Assembly (NCBI GenBank): GCA_017465155.1
Contig: JAFTWV010000095.1
Location: forward strand, 1-35,878
Source: Clostridia bacterium
Lineage (GTDB): Bacteria; Bacillota; Clostridia; Christensenellales; Aristaeellaceae
DNA length: 35,878 bases
Direction: 5' to 3'
Part shown: piece by piece, positions 9,006 through 17,320 of the stretch
Position numbering within the stretch: the stretch's first letter is position 1
How the letters are laid out: each line of letters begins with the position of its first letter
Program-made: the position numbers and the translations under genes
The notes under the pieces: model-generated
The model's database searches: none
Told to the model about the DNA's origin: nothing
What the model saw: the letters and a program-made list of their open reading frames with translations, nothing else

Positions 9006-9041
9006 GGCGGCAGCGAACCTTGCTCAGGGAATGCTGCCGCC
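9006..9041 (+). terminator. Hairpin after topB, probable terminator
   Basis: Perfect 9-bp stem GGCGGCAGC (9006-9014) / GCTGCCGCC (9033-9041). The following bases are only moderately T-rich (CCTTGCATTTT), and the next gene's -35 starts at 9044, so termination may be partial. Confidence 0.55.
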
Positions 9042-9043
9042 CC

Positions 9044-9072
9044 TTGCATTTTGAACACAAATGGACTACAAT
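9044..9072 (+). promoter_or_regulatory. Promoter of pepF
   Basis: TTGCAT (9044-9049), a 17-nt spacer and TACAAT (9067-9072). Transcription would begin near 9079, downstream of the in-frame ATG at 9075, which supports the ATG at 9120 as the real start. Confidence 0.7.
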
Positions 9073-9119
9073 AGATGGAGATCATCATCCGCACTGTGCG
9101 GAAGAAAGAGGTACGCAAA

Positions 9120-10907
9120 ATGGCTGATATTCGCCGCCGCGAGGACGTTGCGTCTGCATTCAAGTGGGATCTGACCCATATTTATCCCAATGACGAGGCC
9201 TGGGAGGCCGCGCTGAACACGACGGTTGAGGAAGTCAAGGCCTTCGCTGCCTATGACGGCAAGGTCGCTGAAAATCCCCGCAAGGTCATCCGTGAATATT
9301 TCGATCTGGACGAAAAGATGGCTCCCGTTTTCTCCTATGCCTTCCTTCGTAAGGAAACAGACAACGCCGATACCGTCGCTCAGACCCTTAAGGGCAAGCT
9401 CATGCAGGCCGCCGTACAGGTGCAGACCATGATGTCCTTTGTCGAGCCCGAGCTGCTGGCAATGGACGAGAAGGAGCTGGAGGCCATCGCCGCCGATCCT
9501 GACATGGCTGATTATGACACCTTCATCAAGGGGCTTCTCCGCCAGAAGGCTCATGCCCTGCCCAAGGATCAGGAGAAGCTCATGGCCATGATGGGACAGT
9601 TGGCTCAGGCACCTAACAACATCTTCTCCATGCTGACTGACGTGGACATGAAGTTCCCGGACGTCGTTATGCCTGACGGCGAAAAGCGCACCCTGACTGA
9701 AGGTACCTATTCCTCCTTCATTCGCGACACGAACCGCGATGTGCGCCGTCAGAGCTTTGAAGGCATCATGGGTACCTACGGCAAATTTGCTAACACCATT
9801 GCAGCCACCTACGGCGCCAACGTACAAAAGGACGTGTTCATGGCCAATGCGCGCCGTTATTCCTCCTGCCGGGCTGCCAAAATGGAGCCGCTGGAGATCC
9901 CTGAATCTGTGTATGACAACCTGATCAACGTCATTCACGAGTCCATCCCTACGCTGAATGAGTATCTCGCCCTGCGCAAGGATTCCATGCAGCTGGACGA
10001 GCTTCACATGTATGACCTTTACACCCCTATGGTCAACGATTTCAAGATGGAGCTTCCCTATGACAAGGCCTACGATCTGGTTCTGGCAGGCCTGACGCCC
10101 ATGGGCGAGGACTACCTTGACAAACTCCGTGAAGCCCGTACCGGCGGCTTGATCGATGTGTATCCCACCGAGAACAAGTCCTCCGGCGCGTTCTCCTCCG
10201 GCGGGCTGCGCAAGGTGCACCCGTATGTGCTGCTCAATCACAACGATAACCTTTCGGATACCTTCACCATTGCTCATGAATTGGGCCATGCCATGCATTC
10301 CTTCTACTCCAACACGAACCTGCCCGCTCCCAAGAGCGACTACAGTCTTTTTGTGGCCGAGGTAGCATCTACCTGCAACGAAGCGGTGATGATGCGTCAC
10401 CTGCTGGAGACCTTCAAGGATGACAAGAAGGCTCAGGCATACCTGCTGAACCATTTCCTGGAGCAGTTCCGCACCACTGTCTTCCGCCAGACGATGTTTG
10501 CCGAATTTGAGTACATCGCTCACTCCATGGCTGAAAAGGGGCAGCCCCTCACCCGCGACAGCCTGACCAAGGCATACTACGACCTGAACAAGCAGTATTA
10601 CGGCGGCGTATGCGAGGTGGATGAGCTCATCGGCAACGAATGGCTCCGTATCCCCCACTTCTACCGCAGCTTCTATGTGTATGTGTATGCAACGGGGCTT
10701 TGCGCAGCGGTCAGCCTGTCCGAGCGCATCCTGAACGAAGGTGCGCCTGCTGTGGCGGATTACCGCAAGTTCCTCAGCGCCGGCTGCTCCGTACCGCCGA
10801 TCGAAGCGCTGAAGCTGGCTGGTATTGATATGTCTAGGCCCGAACCCATCCGCGCCGCTATGAAGGTCTTCAAGGATACGCTGGAGAAGTTTAAGGCCGT
10901 GCTCTGA
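9120..10907 (+). CDS. pepF: Oligoendopeptidase F (M3B metallopeptidase)
   Basis: The product is 595 aa, the usual length of PepF. It is a cytoplasmic zinc peptidase that cleaves short peptides. The N-terminal helical domain begins 'FKWDLTHIYPNDEAWE', typical of the family. The zinc site is HELGH at H386-E387-H390, with the third ligand most likely Glu414 in 'VAEVASTCNE'. A late 'YYGGVCEVDELIGNEWLRIPHFY' block with the substrate-contacting tyrosines is also characteristic. There is no signal peptide. The start at 9120 has AGAGGT 8 nt upstream and sits correctly behind the promoter. A nearly full-length antisense open frame here is a composition artefact. The methyltransferase gene follows after 44 nt and may be co-transcribed. 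Confidence 0.96.
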   Translation: MADIRRREDVASAFKWDLTHIYPNDEAWEAALNTTVEEVKAFAAYDGKVAENPRKVIREYFDLDEKMAPVFSYAFLRKETDNADTVAQTLKGKLMQAAVQVQTMMSFVEPELLAMDEKELEAIAADPDMADYDTFIKGLLRQKAHALPKDQEKLMAMMGQLAQAPNNIFSMLTDVDMKFPDVVMPDGEKRTLTEGTYSSFIRDTNRDVRRQSFEGIMGTYGKFANTIAATYGANVQKDVFMANARRYSSCRAAKMEPLEIPESVYDNLINVIHESIPTLNEYLALRKDSMQLDELHMYDLYTPMVNDFKMELPYDKAYDLVLAGLTPMGEDYLDKLREARTGGLIDVYPTENKSSGAFSSGGLRKVHPYVLLNHNDNLSDTFTIAHELGHAMHSFYSNTNLPAPKSDYSLFVAEVASTCNEAVMMRHLLETFKDDKKAQAYLLNHFLEQFRTTVFRQTMFAEFEYIAHSMAEKGQPLTRDSLTKAYYDLNKQYYGGVCEVDELIGNEWLRIPHFYRSFYVYVYATGLCAAVSLSERILNEGAPAVADYRKFLSAGCSVPPIEALKLAGIDMSRPEPIRAAMKVFKDTLEKFKAVL

Positions 10908-10951
10908 TCGCACGCACAGATTCGTGATTTCGGATGATTCCGGAGGTATCT

Positions 10952-11788
10952 ATGCCCCGTACTCAATATGTCCGCAGCAGGAATGATGTGTTTCAGCTGT
11001 ACGAAACACTGCGCCGCAACCGCGAAAAGCGGACGCATATGAAGCTCTACTTCCTTGAGGGTGTTCATCCCGTCGAGCAGGCCATCGCATGCAGCGAACG
11101 CTTTGCCTCCATCGCCTATGCGGAGGACAAGCGCCTTTCCGGCTGGGCCGAGGATATGATCCGTAAAGCCTCGCCGGAGGTGCTGAATCCTATGCCCGCA
11201 GCACTTCTGTCTGAACTAAGCGACCGGGAAAACCCCTGTGAGCTGGTCTGCATTCTTCATCAGCGGACGGATACAGAGGCACGCCTGCGCACAGCAGTCC
11301 TGAAAAAGGAATCTCCCCCGCTGCTTGTGCTGTGCGATCGCCCGACTAACCCCGGAAATCTGGGTACCATCATCCGCTCGGCAGACGCCTTCGGTGCATG
11401 CGGCATGCTAATGACCGGCCACGCCGCCGACCCCTACGATACACAGTGCATCCGTGCGAGCATAGGAACCGTGTTCCATCTGCCGGTGCTGGCCTTGCAA
11501 TCCTGTGATGCTGCAGTTGAGTTCATCCACAGCATGAATCAGGATTTCCAGATTGCAGGCACCAGCGCCAAGGGAACGATGTGCTTCCACGAAGCGGACT
11601 TCACCCGCCCGACGGTGCTGATTGTCGGCAATGAGACTTTCGGCATGTCCAAGGCATGGAAAGAAGCATGCGATCTGCTTCTGCGCATTCCGATTTATGG
11701 CGCGGCAAGCAGCCTGAACGTCGGCTGTGCAGCCAGCATATGCCTGTACGAAATCGCACGGCAGAGAGATTTTGACGGACACCGTTAA
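10952..11788 (+). CDS. SpoU/TrmH-family RNA 2'-O-methyltransferase
   Basis: The product is 278 aa. It transfers methyl from S-adenosylmethionine to a ribose 2'-OH of rRNA or tRNA through a knotted SPOUT fold. The three SPOUT motifs are present: 'DRPTNPGNLGTIIRSADAFG' (motif 1), 'LIVGNETFGMS' (motif 2) and 'IPIYGAASSLNVGCAASI' (motif 3). The N-terminal ~110 residues form the usual substrate-recognition domain. GGAGG at 10942-10946 supports the ATG at 10952 over one at 10934. It lies between pepF and a small acidic protein in one direction. A fragment of its motif 1 region recurs at 12903-12962, evidence of a past tandem duplication. The target nucleotide cannot be deduced. Confidence 0.92.
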   Translation: MPRTQYVRSRNDVFQLYETLRRNREKRTHMKLYFLEGVHPVEQAIACSERFASIAYAEDKRLSGWAEDMIRKASPEVLNPMPAALLSELSDRENPCELVCILHQRTDTEARLRTAVLKKESPPLLVLCDRPTNPGNLGTIIRSADAFGACGMLMTGHAADPYDTQCIRASIGTVFHLPVLALQSCDAAVEFIHSMNQDFQIAGTSAKGTMCFHEADFTRPTVLIVGNETFGMSKAWKEACDLLLRIPIYGAASSLNVGCAASICLYEIARQRDFDGHR

Positions 11789-11810
11789 TGAAATATGGAG
11801 GTAACATACC

Positions 11811-12152
11811 ATGATGAACGGATACGACAAGCAGGAGGCGCTGGCATTTATCATCAAGCGCATTCACGAAAAGGATCACCCGGAGCTTGCCGGCATGATC
11901 GAAAGCCTGATCAGCCAGGCCATCGACGCGGACATGGACTACATGCACAAGGAAGGCGTTCTGGACGCTGACGGCAACGCAGGCGACAGCTACTACGAAG
12001 ACGATGACGCCTTCGAGCACATGGTGGAGACCATCGTTGCAGCGAACAAGCTGACCCCCGAGCAGGCTGTAAAGGTCGCCGCACTGGTGGACGACTACAT
12101 GGATCACCAGCAAGCGTATCTGGAGAGCAAGGGGCTCGTGGACTGGGAGTAA
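11811..12152 (+). CDS. Small acidic helical protein of unknown function
   Basis: The product is 113 aa, strongly acidic (stretch 'YYEDDDAFEH'), with no signal peptide, membrane segment or cysteine. It looks mostly alpha-helical, with an Asp-rich segment 'DADMDYMHKEGVLDADGNAGD' that resembles, but does not match, a Ca2+-binding EF loop. GGAGG at 11797-11801 serves ATG 11811 (9 nt) better than the adjacent ATG at 11814. It follows the methyltransferase by 22 nt and is probably in the same transcript, which ends at the hairpin at 12182. Its last 16 codons are repeated in diverged form at 12965-13012. I do not recognise the family. Confidence 0.8.
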   Translation: MMNGYDKQEALAFIIKRIHEKDHPELAGMIESLISQAIDADMDYMHKEGVLDADGNAGDSYYEDDDAFEHMVETIVAANKLTPEQAVKVAALVDDYMDHQQAYLESKGLVDWE

Positions 12153-12181
12153 AAATCATCCCTGCAAAACCGCATAGAAAA

Positions 12182-12217
12182 GCGGCACACCCGGGTGTTG
12201 GGTGTGCCGCAGTTTTT
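12182..12217. terminator. Bidirectional terminator
   Basis: Perfect 11-bp stem GCGGCACACCC (12182-12192) / GGGTGTGCCGC (12200-12210), 7-nt loop, then AGTTTTT. It separates the convergent small acidic gene and the secreted-protein gene. A diverged copy lies at 13054-13083. Confidence 0.88.
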
Positions 12218-12834
12218 CATTTGGTAATTGTGATCACAACGCTTTCGTCTGCGTCCTTCTTCGCAGAGGGCGACACATACGAAATCACATTAAACTTCAG
12301 AATGTTGCCAGCAACTTCGGCAAATTTCTTTACAGTGTCTCCATCGATCTCAATAGCAGCCTTCTCGGTGTCATTCGAAATCGTAATTGTCATCTTCTTG
12401 GTTTTAGAAATGAGTTCGAGTGCTTCTATGCTCTTTTCAGTTAGAGTGACTACCGCACCGTTTTCAGTGCTGCCAACCCACTCATACTGAATCACTGCAT
12501 CATCGACCGTAAATGAAACTGTCTGTATATTCCATTTTTGAGCACCATACAGATCCCAATTGAATGCATTCAGGTGGAGATCAACATATATTGCATCTGT
12601 AAATGATTGAAATCCGATCGTCACCTGAATCGCCTGATCTGCTTTTCCCGAAAGCATATCTGCGAAGCTTGCAGACATATAGGACGCACTATATGCATAC
12701 GCACCATCTTCATACGACTCATAACCGTCCATTCCCTCAAAGACCGACTTATCAAACACTATTCTTTCAGCCGATGCCAACGTTGAAGTCATCACACAAA
12801 CCAAAACCACCAGTATAACAAACGCTTTTTTCAT
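12217..12834 (-). CDS. Small secreted protein of unknown function
   Basis: The product is 205 aa with a clear signal peptide ('MKKAFVILVVLVCVMTSTLASA', cleavage about residue 22) and no anchor or second membrane segment. The mature part looks beta-rich: a central 'AIYVDLHLNAFNWDLYGAQKW' region is followed by two repeats of alternating polar/hydrophobic strands and 'MTITISNDTEKAAIEIDGD'. The tail ends 'VVITITK'. The gene is more AT-rich than its neighbours. It has its own promoter and the shared terminator at 12182. A twice-frameshifted paralogue lies immediately upstream at 13111-13717. No family is recognised; a role at the cell surface or in the medium is inference from the signal peptide. 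Confidence 0.85.
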   Translation of the reverse strand: MKKAFVILVVLVCVMTSTLASAERIVFDKSVFEGMDGYESYEDGAYAYSASYMSASFADMLSGKADQAIQVTIGFQSFTDAIYVDLHLNAFNWDLYGAQKWNIQTVSFTVDDAVIQYEWVGSTENGAVVTLTEKSIEALELISKTKKMTITISNDTEKAAIEIDGDTVKKFAEVAGNILKFNVISYVSPSAKKDADESVVITITK

Positions 12835-12860
12835 ACAAACACCTCCATCTAATTATTTCT

Positions 12861-12889
12861 AAAATAACATAATAGAGGTTGCTTGTCAA
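12861..12889 (-). promoter_or_regulatory. Promoter of the secreted-protein gene
   Basis: Minus strand TTGACA (12884-12889), 17-nt spacer, TATTTT (12861-12866). GGAGGTG follows upstream of the ATG at 12834. Confidence 0.6.
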
Positions 12890-12894
12890 TATTC

Positions 12895-13012
12895 CAATCA
12901 GATATCCCCCCCTGCTTTACTGTGCGATCATTCGTTAAGCCCCGGAATCTGGGTGCCATCATTTCACCAGCAGGCGTTTCTGGAAAGCAAGGGACGCGTA
13001 GGCTGGGAATAA
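12895..13012 (+). pseudogene. Fused remnants of the TrmH-family gene and the small acidic gene
   Basis: Bases ~12903-12962 match the motif 1 region of the methyltransferase gene at ~11313-11374 with a few changes (shared CTGTGCGATC and CTGGGTNCCATCAT). The match then jumps directly to the 3' end of the small acidic gene: 12965-13012 encodes HQQAFLESKGRVGWE and TAA, against HQQAYLESKGLVDWE at 12105-12152. The junction lies in an ATCA-type microhomology, suggesting a deletion of about 730 bp inside a duplicated copy. There is no start or intact frame. Confidence 0.8.
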
Positions 13013-13053
13013 GCTTGCTTGAGCCACTCCATTCTGACAGCCGATATATTGAA

Positions 13054-13083
13054 GCGGCACACCCAGAAGGATAGGTGTGCCGC
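13054..13083. terminator. Terminator, diverged copy of the one at 12182
   Basis: 10-bp stem GCGGCACACC (13054-13063) / GGTGTGCCGC (13074-13083). The loop differs from that of the 12182 copy and the T tract is poorer (ACTATTCGTTTT). Confidence 0.7.
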
Positions 13084-13110
13084 ACTATTCGTTTTATGGT
13101 CGTGTAATGA

Positions 13111-13717
13111 TTACTTTTCTGCAATTTTACAGGGGAACTGCGTATCAGCCATCAGATCCATCCCCCTTGCACTGTCGCATTCGACATAGTTCATTGCATC
13201 GCTCGCTATGAGCGCGGACGCAAATTCGATGAACTGCGCGATCTTCTCATCATCCAGATCCAGCTTGACATCGCCATCCTGAGTCTTCAGCGTGATGGAC
13301 AGCGTCTCTGCCTCAGCAATGGTCTTCATCATATCTGTGCTGACGTTTGTAAGAACCAACGAAGAACCAAAGTCAGATGCAGGAACGTACAAGTGATCGT
13401 CGCCTTATCTGTTTCTATCGTCGCGCTGTTGACTTGCGTCTTGACGACGCTGTAAAGCTCACCAGGGTTCCAGATCCATGCCTGCAGAAACAGGAACGCT
13501 GAACCGGTTCCCATATCTTCACCAAGGTTGAAGCCGAACTGAATCACTTCGGCCTCGCTCTCCTGGATGTGATACACATTGTAATACCATGTACCCCAGT
13601 CATTGATGCCATAGTCCTTCAAGCCATCAAAACCGTGTGATCAAAGCCGTCTGCATAAGCAGAAATAGACGTCAAGAGACAAGCCAGCCCCAGAACGATT
13701 GCAAATACCTTTTTCAT
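13111..13717 (-). pseudogene. Frameshifted paralogue of the small secreted protein
   Basis: An ATG at 13717 after a GGAGGTG-type site starts a signal peptide ('MKKVFAIVLGLACLLTSISAYADG'), but the frame stops after ~32 codons. The sequence continues in a second frame from about 13640 to 13390 and in a third from about 13390 to the TAA at 13111. Two single-base losses explain both shifts: adding two bases to the 607 gives 203 codons, close to the 206 of the intact copy. The restored product aligns with the 205-aa neighbour along its length (e.g. 'LTNVSTDMMKTIAEAETLSITL' region against 'LTEKSIEALELISKTKKMTITI' region). The first shift is next to a T run, the second is not, so sequencing error alone is less likely. 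Confidence 0.85.
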
Positions 13718-13801
13718 ATGTCCACCTCCATTTTCTCATATTATACTAATCTTTTAAAATGTCAATTCGAAACATAACAATCCCTGACGATACCGCGTAT
13801 G

Positions 13802-13830
13802 CAAAAAGCCCTCACCATTGCTGGTGAGGG
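13802..13830 (-). terminator. Terminator of the oad operon
   Basis: 8-bp stem CCCTCACC (13809-13816) / GGTGAGGG (13823-13830), followed on the minus strand by CTTTTTG. It lies just past the oadA stop. Confidence 0.88.
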
Positions 13831-13845
13831 TCATGCTTATTTCGT

Positions 13846-15246
13846 TCAGATCGTCGCTTCGCCGATCTCGATACCCTTGGTGTCCACCTTGAAGGAGTGA
13901 GCCGCGCGGTACTCGAAGAACTTGGGTGCAACCTTGGGGAACATCGCGTAGGACAGCACGTCTTCCTCGCAGGTGTACCAGCCCTTGTCCTTCACTTCCT
14001 TGCGCAGCTGAGCCATCTCCGGAGGGAGATCATCAGCATAGCGGTGAGTGATGACGGGGGTGTCGCCGATGCACTTCTTGCGGACAGCCTCGTTCACAGG
14101 AGCAGGCAGCTTGCCGTAACGGCCGGCCAGCAGGTCCTTGGACTCCTTGGGAACCATCTTGTACTTCTCGCCGCCCAGCACGTTCATAACGGCCTGCGTG
14201 CCAACGATCTGGGAGGTGGGAGTGACCAGCGGCGGATAGCCGAAGTCCTTACGGACGACAGGCACCTCAGCCAGCACCTCATAGTACTTGTCCATCTGGT
14301 TAGCCTGCTTCAGCTGACCGATCAGGTTGGACAGCATGCCGCCGGGAACCTGATACTGCAGGGTCTTGACGTCCACGCCCAGTACACGGGAGGGATCACG
14401 CCAGCCATCCTTGGTCAGGCGATCCGCAACGCCGCGGAAGTGGTCAGCCAGCTTCGCCAGCAGATCCAGGTCAAGGCCGGTGTCGTACTCAGTGCCAGCC
14501 ATGGTGGCGACCAGCGTCTCGGTCGCAGGCTGAGAGGTACCGGAACCCAGGGGGGACAGACAGGTGTCAACCACGTCCACGCCCGCCTCGATGGCCTTCA
14601 TCAGAACCATATCGCCGGTGCCGGTGGTGTTGTGGGTGTGCAGGACGATGGGCAGCTTGGTGGCGGCCTTCAGGCGCTTGACCAGGCTGTATGCCTTATA
14701 GGGCAGCAGCAGGTTCGCCATGTCCTTGATGCAGATCAGATCCGCGCCCATGGCCTCGATGTCCTTAGCCAGCTTGACGAAGTAATCCTCGTCATGCACG
14801 GGAGACTCGGTGTAGGACAGCGCGATCTCAGCGATGCCGCCGTACTTCTTGGTCGCCTTGACAGCGGTCTGCATATTGCGCAGATCGTTCAGAGCGTCGA
14901 AGCAGCGGATAATGTCGATGCCGTTCTCAATAGCCTTCTTAACGAAAGCATCGACCACGTCATCGGCGTAGGGGCGGTAGCCCAGAAGGTTCTGACCGCG
15001 CAGCAGCATCTGCAGCTTGGTGTTGGGCAGAGCCTTGCGCAGGGTGCGCAGACGCTCCCAGGGATCTTCGTTCAGGAAGCGCAGGCAGCTGTCGTAGGTC
15101 GCGCCGCCCCAGCACTCCAGAGAGTAGTAACCGACCTTGTCCAGCATTTCGCAAGCCGGCAGCATTTCTGCCGTCGTCATGCGGGTGGCGGCCTGAGACT
15201 GATGGCCGTCACGCAGGACAGTATCGGTAATATTAACCTTAGCCAT
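13846..15246 (-). CDS. oadA: Oxaloacetate decarboxylase alpha subunit (carboxyltransferase domain)
   Basis: The product is 466 aa. It moves the carboxyl group of oxaloacetate to the biotin carrier, the first step of the membrane Na+ pump. The TIM-barrel motifs are present: 'DTVLRDGHQS' with D13, the carbamylated-lysine block 'ICIKDMANL' with K174, and the metal-binding 'LHTHNT' with H203 and H205. The C-terminal part (~290-466) is the conserved carboxylase region. The C-terminal biotinyl domain found in ~600-aa OadA proteins is absent; it is encoded separately at 16860-17255. The start has GGAGGAATATCAACC upstream. It is the last gene of the operon, 110 nt after oadB. A pyruvate carboxylase B subunit would look similar, but the beta and gamma genes decide for the pump. 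Confidence 0.95.
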   Translation of the reverse strand: MAKVNITDTVLRDGHQSQAATRMTTAEMLPACEMLDKVGYYSLECWGGATYDSCLRFLNEDPWERLRTLRKALPNTKLQMLLRGQNLLGYRPYADDVVDAFVKKAIENGIDIIRCFDALNDLRNMQTAVKATKKYGGIAEIALSYTESPVHDEDYFVKLAKDIEAMGADLICIKDMANLLLPYKAYSLVKRLKAATKLPIVLHTHNTTGTGDMVLMKAIEAGVDVVDTCLSPLGSGTSQPATETLVATMAGTEYDTGLDLDLLAKLADHFRGVADRLTKDGWRDPSRVLGVDVKTLQYQVPGGMLSNLIGQLKQANQMDKYYEVLAEVPVVRKDFGYPPLVTPTSQIVGTQAVMNVLGGEKYKMVPKESKDLLAGRYGKLPAPVNEAVRKKCIGDTPVITHRYADDLPPEMAQLRKEVKDKGWYTCEEDVLSYAMFPKVAPKFFEYRAAHSFKVDTKGIEIGEATI

Positions 15247-15356
15247 AGGTTGATATTCCTCCTGTCAAATGGTAGCAGTCAAACGTGGCACAGGCGTGAT
15301 GGCGCTGACAGGACTCCCCTGTTCAGGTTTTTCCCGTCAGCAGCCATTCATGCTTA

Positions 15357-16820
15357 TCAGCCGCCGAACATGGACAGCAGCACGCCGGCCGCGATGGCAG
15401 AGCCGATAACGCCAGCGACGTTGGGGCCCATGGCGTGCATCAGCAGGAAGTTCGCGGGGTTGGCCTTCTGGCCCTCACGCTGGGACACACGCGCAGCCAT
15501 AGGCACGGCGGACACGCCAGCAGAACCGATCAGCGGGTTGATCTTGCCGCCAGAGATCCAGTTCATGACCTTGGCCAGCAGCACGCCGCCGGCAGTACCC
15601 ATACCGAAGGCAACGACGCCCATCACGATGATCTTGATGGTGTCCATCTTCAGGAAGGTGGAAGCGGTGGCAGTTGCGCCGACAGTGATGCCCAGGAAGA
15701 TGGTGACGATGTTCATCAGCTCGTTCTGCATCGTCTTGTTCAGGCGCTCGGTCACGCCGCACTCCTTGGCCAGATTGCCCAGCATCAGGGCGCCAACCAG
15801 AGAAGTCGCAGAGGGGAGCAGCAGGGAGACCAGAATGGTCACAACGATGGGGAACAGAATCTTCTGGGTCTTGGTGGCAGGCTTCAGCTGCTCCATCACG
15901 ATCTCGCGTTCCTTCTTGGTGGTCAGAGCACGCATGATCGGGGGCTGGATGACGGGTACCAGCGCCATGTAGGAGTATGCAGCAACAGCGATCGGGCCCA
16001 GCAGATGGGGGGCCAGCTTGCCGGTCAGCCAGATGGCGGTGGGGCCGTCCGCACCACCGATGATGCCGATGGAGGAAGCCTCAGCAGGCGTGAAGCCCAT
16101 GAAAGAAGCAGCAATGAAGGTCATGAAGATGCCAAGCTGTGCTGCAGCGCCCAGCAGCAGGGTCTTGGGGTTGGAGATGAGGGGACCGAAGTCGGTGCCG
16201 GCGCCAACGCCCATGAAGATCAGGCAGGGATAGATGCCCAGCTTGACGCCCAGATACAGGTAGTCCAGCAGACCGCCGGAGATGGTCTTGCCGCCTTCAA
16301 CAGCAATGACCTGACCCAGCGCATTCAGCACAGAGGTACCCTCGAGATAGAAGGTCTTCTCCATGACGATAGAGGCAGCGTTGCCGTTAGCAGCCAGCTG
16401 AGCCAGCGCATCGGCCAGCATGATGCTGGTCTTGCCCTCGGGCATGGTCACAGCGTTGACGAAGTGACCGATCAGCTCGTTGCCGTTCACAGTGAAGATA
16501 TTGCCAGCGGCGTTGACCCAGTAAGCGGTCAGGTCGCTGATTTTAGTGCCGTCAAGCATGACAGCGCCGCCGAACAGGCCCCAGTTCACGTGGCCGCCGG
16601 CGAAGAGCTCCTCATGGAACACCTCGCTGCCCAGCAGGTTGGTCAGCAGCATACCGAAGGCGATGGGGAGCAGCAGCAGGGGCTCGAAGCCCTTGACAAT
16701 GGCCAGATACAGCAGCACACAGGCAACGCCGACCATGATCAGAGCAAGGGGATCCTGCAGGAAGAAGAACACGCCGGAGGTCTCCCACAGACCAGTCAGC
16801 GCATCAATGATGAACTGCAT
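15357..16820 (-). CDS. oadB: Oxaloacetate decarboxylase beta subunit, Na+ translocating, with a large loop insertion
   Basis: The product is 487 aa, with about nine membrane segments. It decarboxylates carboxybiotin and moves Na+ out. The conserved core includes '[17 protein letters not shown]' (182-198), '[13 protein letters not shown]', '[16 protein letters not shown]' with D258 (equivalent of the essential Asp203 of the Klebsiella enzyme), '[12 protein letters not shown]' and the C-terminal '[15 protein letters not shown]'. Residues ~64-182, between the second membrane segment and the core, form a polar stretch of roughly 120 residues ('[20 protein letters not shown]' and others) that is much shorter in the enzymes I know; this explains the unusual total length. 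It lies in the oad operon, 39 nt after the biotin carrier gene. Confidence 0.94.
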   Translation of the reverse strand: MQFIIDALTGLWETSGVFFFLQDPLALIMVGVACVLLYLAIVKGFEPLLLLPIAFGMLLTNLLGSEVFHEELFAGGHVNWGLFGGAVMLDGTKISDLTAYWVNAAGNIFTVNGNELIGHFVNAVTMPEGKTSIMLADALAQLAANGNAASIVMEKTFYLEGTSVLNALGQVIAVEGGKTISGGLLDYLYLGVKLGIYPCLIFMGVGAGTDFGPLISNPKTLLLGAAAQLGIFMTFIAASFMGFTPAEASSIGIIGGADGPTAIWLTGKLAPHLLGPIAVAAYSYMALVPVIQPPIMRALTTKKEREIVMEQLKPATKTQKILFPIVVTILVSLLLPSATSLVGALMLGNLAKECGVTERLNKTMQNELMNIVTIFLGITVGATATASTFLKMDTIKIIVMGVVAFGMGTAGGVLLAKVMNWISGGKINPLIGSAGVSAVPMAARVSQREGQKANPANFLLMHAMGPNVAGVIGSAIAAGVLLSMFGG

Positions 16821-16859
16821 CGAATCAACTCACTTTCCGTCAGTATTTGCTTTATCAGC

Positions 16860-17255
16860 TTACGCCAGAACGACCATCACATCGCCAGCGTTGACGGAGC
16901 CGCCCTTGGAAACCAGAACCTGAGCAACGGTGCCGGCCTGAGGAGCGGGAATCTCATTCTCCATCTTCATGGCCTCCAGCACGCAGATGGTATCGCCGGC
17001 ATTGACCTTCTGGCCAACGGCAACCTTCACGTCCAGGATAGTGCCGGGCATGGGAGCCTTCACGGAAGCACCGCCGGCCACGGGCGCGGCAGGAGCGGGA
17101 GCAGCAGCAGGGGCGGGAGCGGCGGCAGGAGCCGGAGCAGCCACGGGAGCAGCCACGGGAGCAGCAACAGGAGCGGCGGCAGGAGCGGGAGAGCCCACTT
17201 CCTCAACGTCCACGACATAGGTCTGGCCGTTCACAGTGATGTTGTAAGTACGCAT
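16860..17255 (-). CDS. Biotin carboxyl carrier protein of the decarboxylase
   Basis: The product is 131 aa. It carries carboxybiotin between the alpha and beta subunits. Residues 1-20 form a short N-terminal strand region ('MRTYNITVNGQTYVVDVEEV'). Residues 22-62 are an almost pure Ala/Pro/Val flexible linker. Residues 65-131 form the biotinyl domain with the signature EAMKMENE and the biotinylated lysine K97. This arrangement matches the gamma chains of clostridial glutaconyl-CoA and methylmalonyl-CoA decarboxylases as well as split oxaloacetate decarboxylases. It lies between oadG and oadB in the operon. A biotin-protein ligase must be encoded elsewhere. Confidence 0.93.
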   Translation of the reverse strand: MRTYNITVNGQTYVVDVEEVGSPAPAAAPVAAPVAAPVAAPAPAAAPAPAAAPAPAAPVAGGASVKAPMPGTILDVKVAVGQKVNAGDTICVLEAMKMENEIPAPQAGTVAQVLVSKGGSVNAGDVMVVLA

Positions 17256-17320
17256 GTTGGATTTCCTCCTTCAAAGGTGTGGTTTGTTTTGTATTCTTCG
17301 GGAAGTGCAATGAGGTGCGA

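Larger units (their letters stand above)
12895..13720. repeat. Decayed second copy of a tandem duplication (first copy ~11305-12840)
   Basis: The order methyltransferase piece, small acidic gene end, GCGGCACACC hairpin, reverse-strand secreted gene appears twice in the same arrangement. The second copy has an internal deletion and frameshifts. Both boundaries are approximate because they were read by eye. Confidence 0.75.

Noticed and set aside
9066-10913. 615-codon open frame antisense to pepF
   Set aside because: It lies exactly opposite a complete, motif-intact PepF. Its His/Val/Leu-rich sequence is the usual product of reading GC-biased codons backwards, and it has no RBS or family motif.
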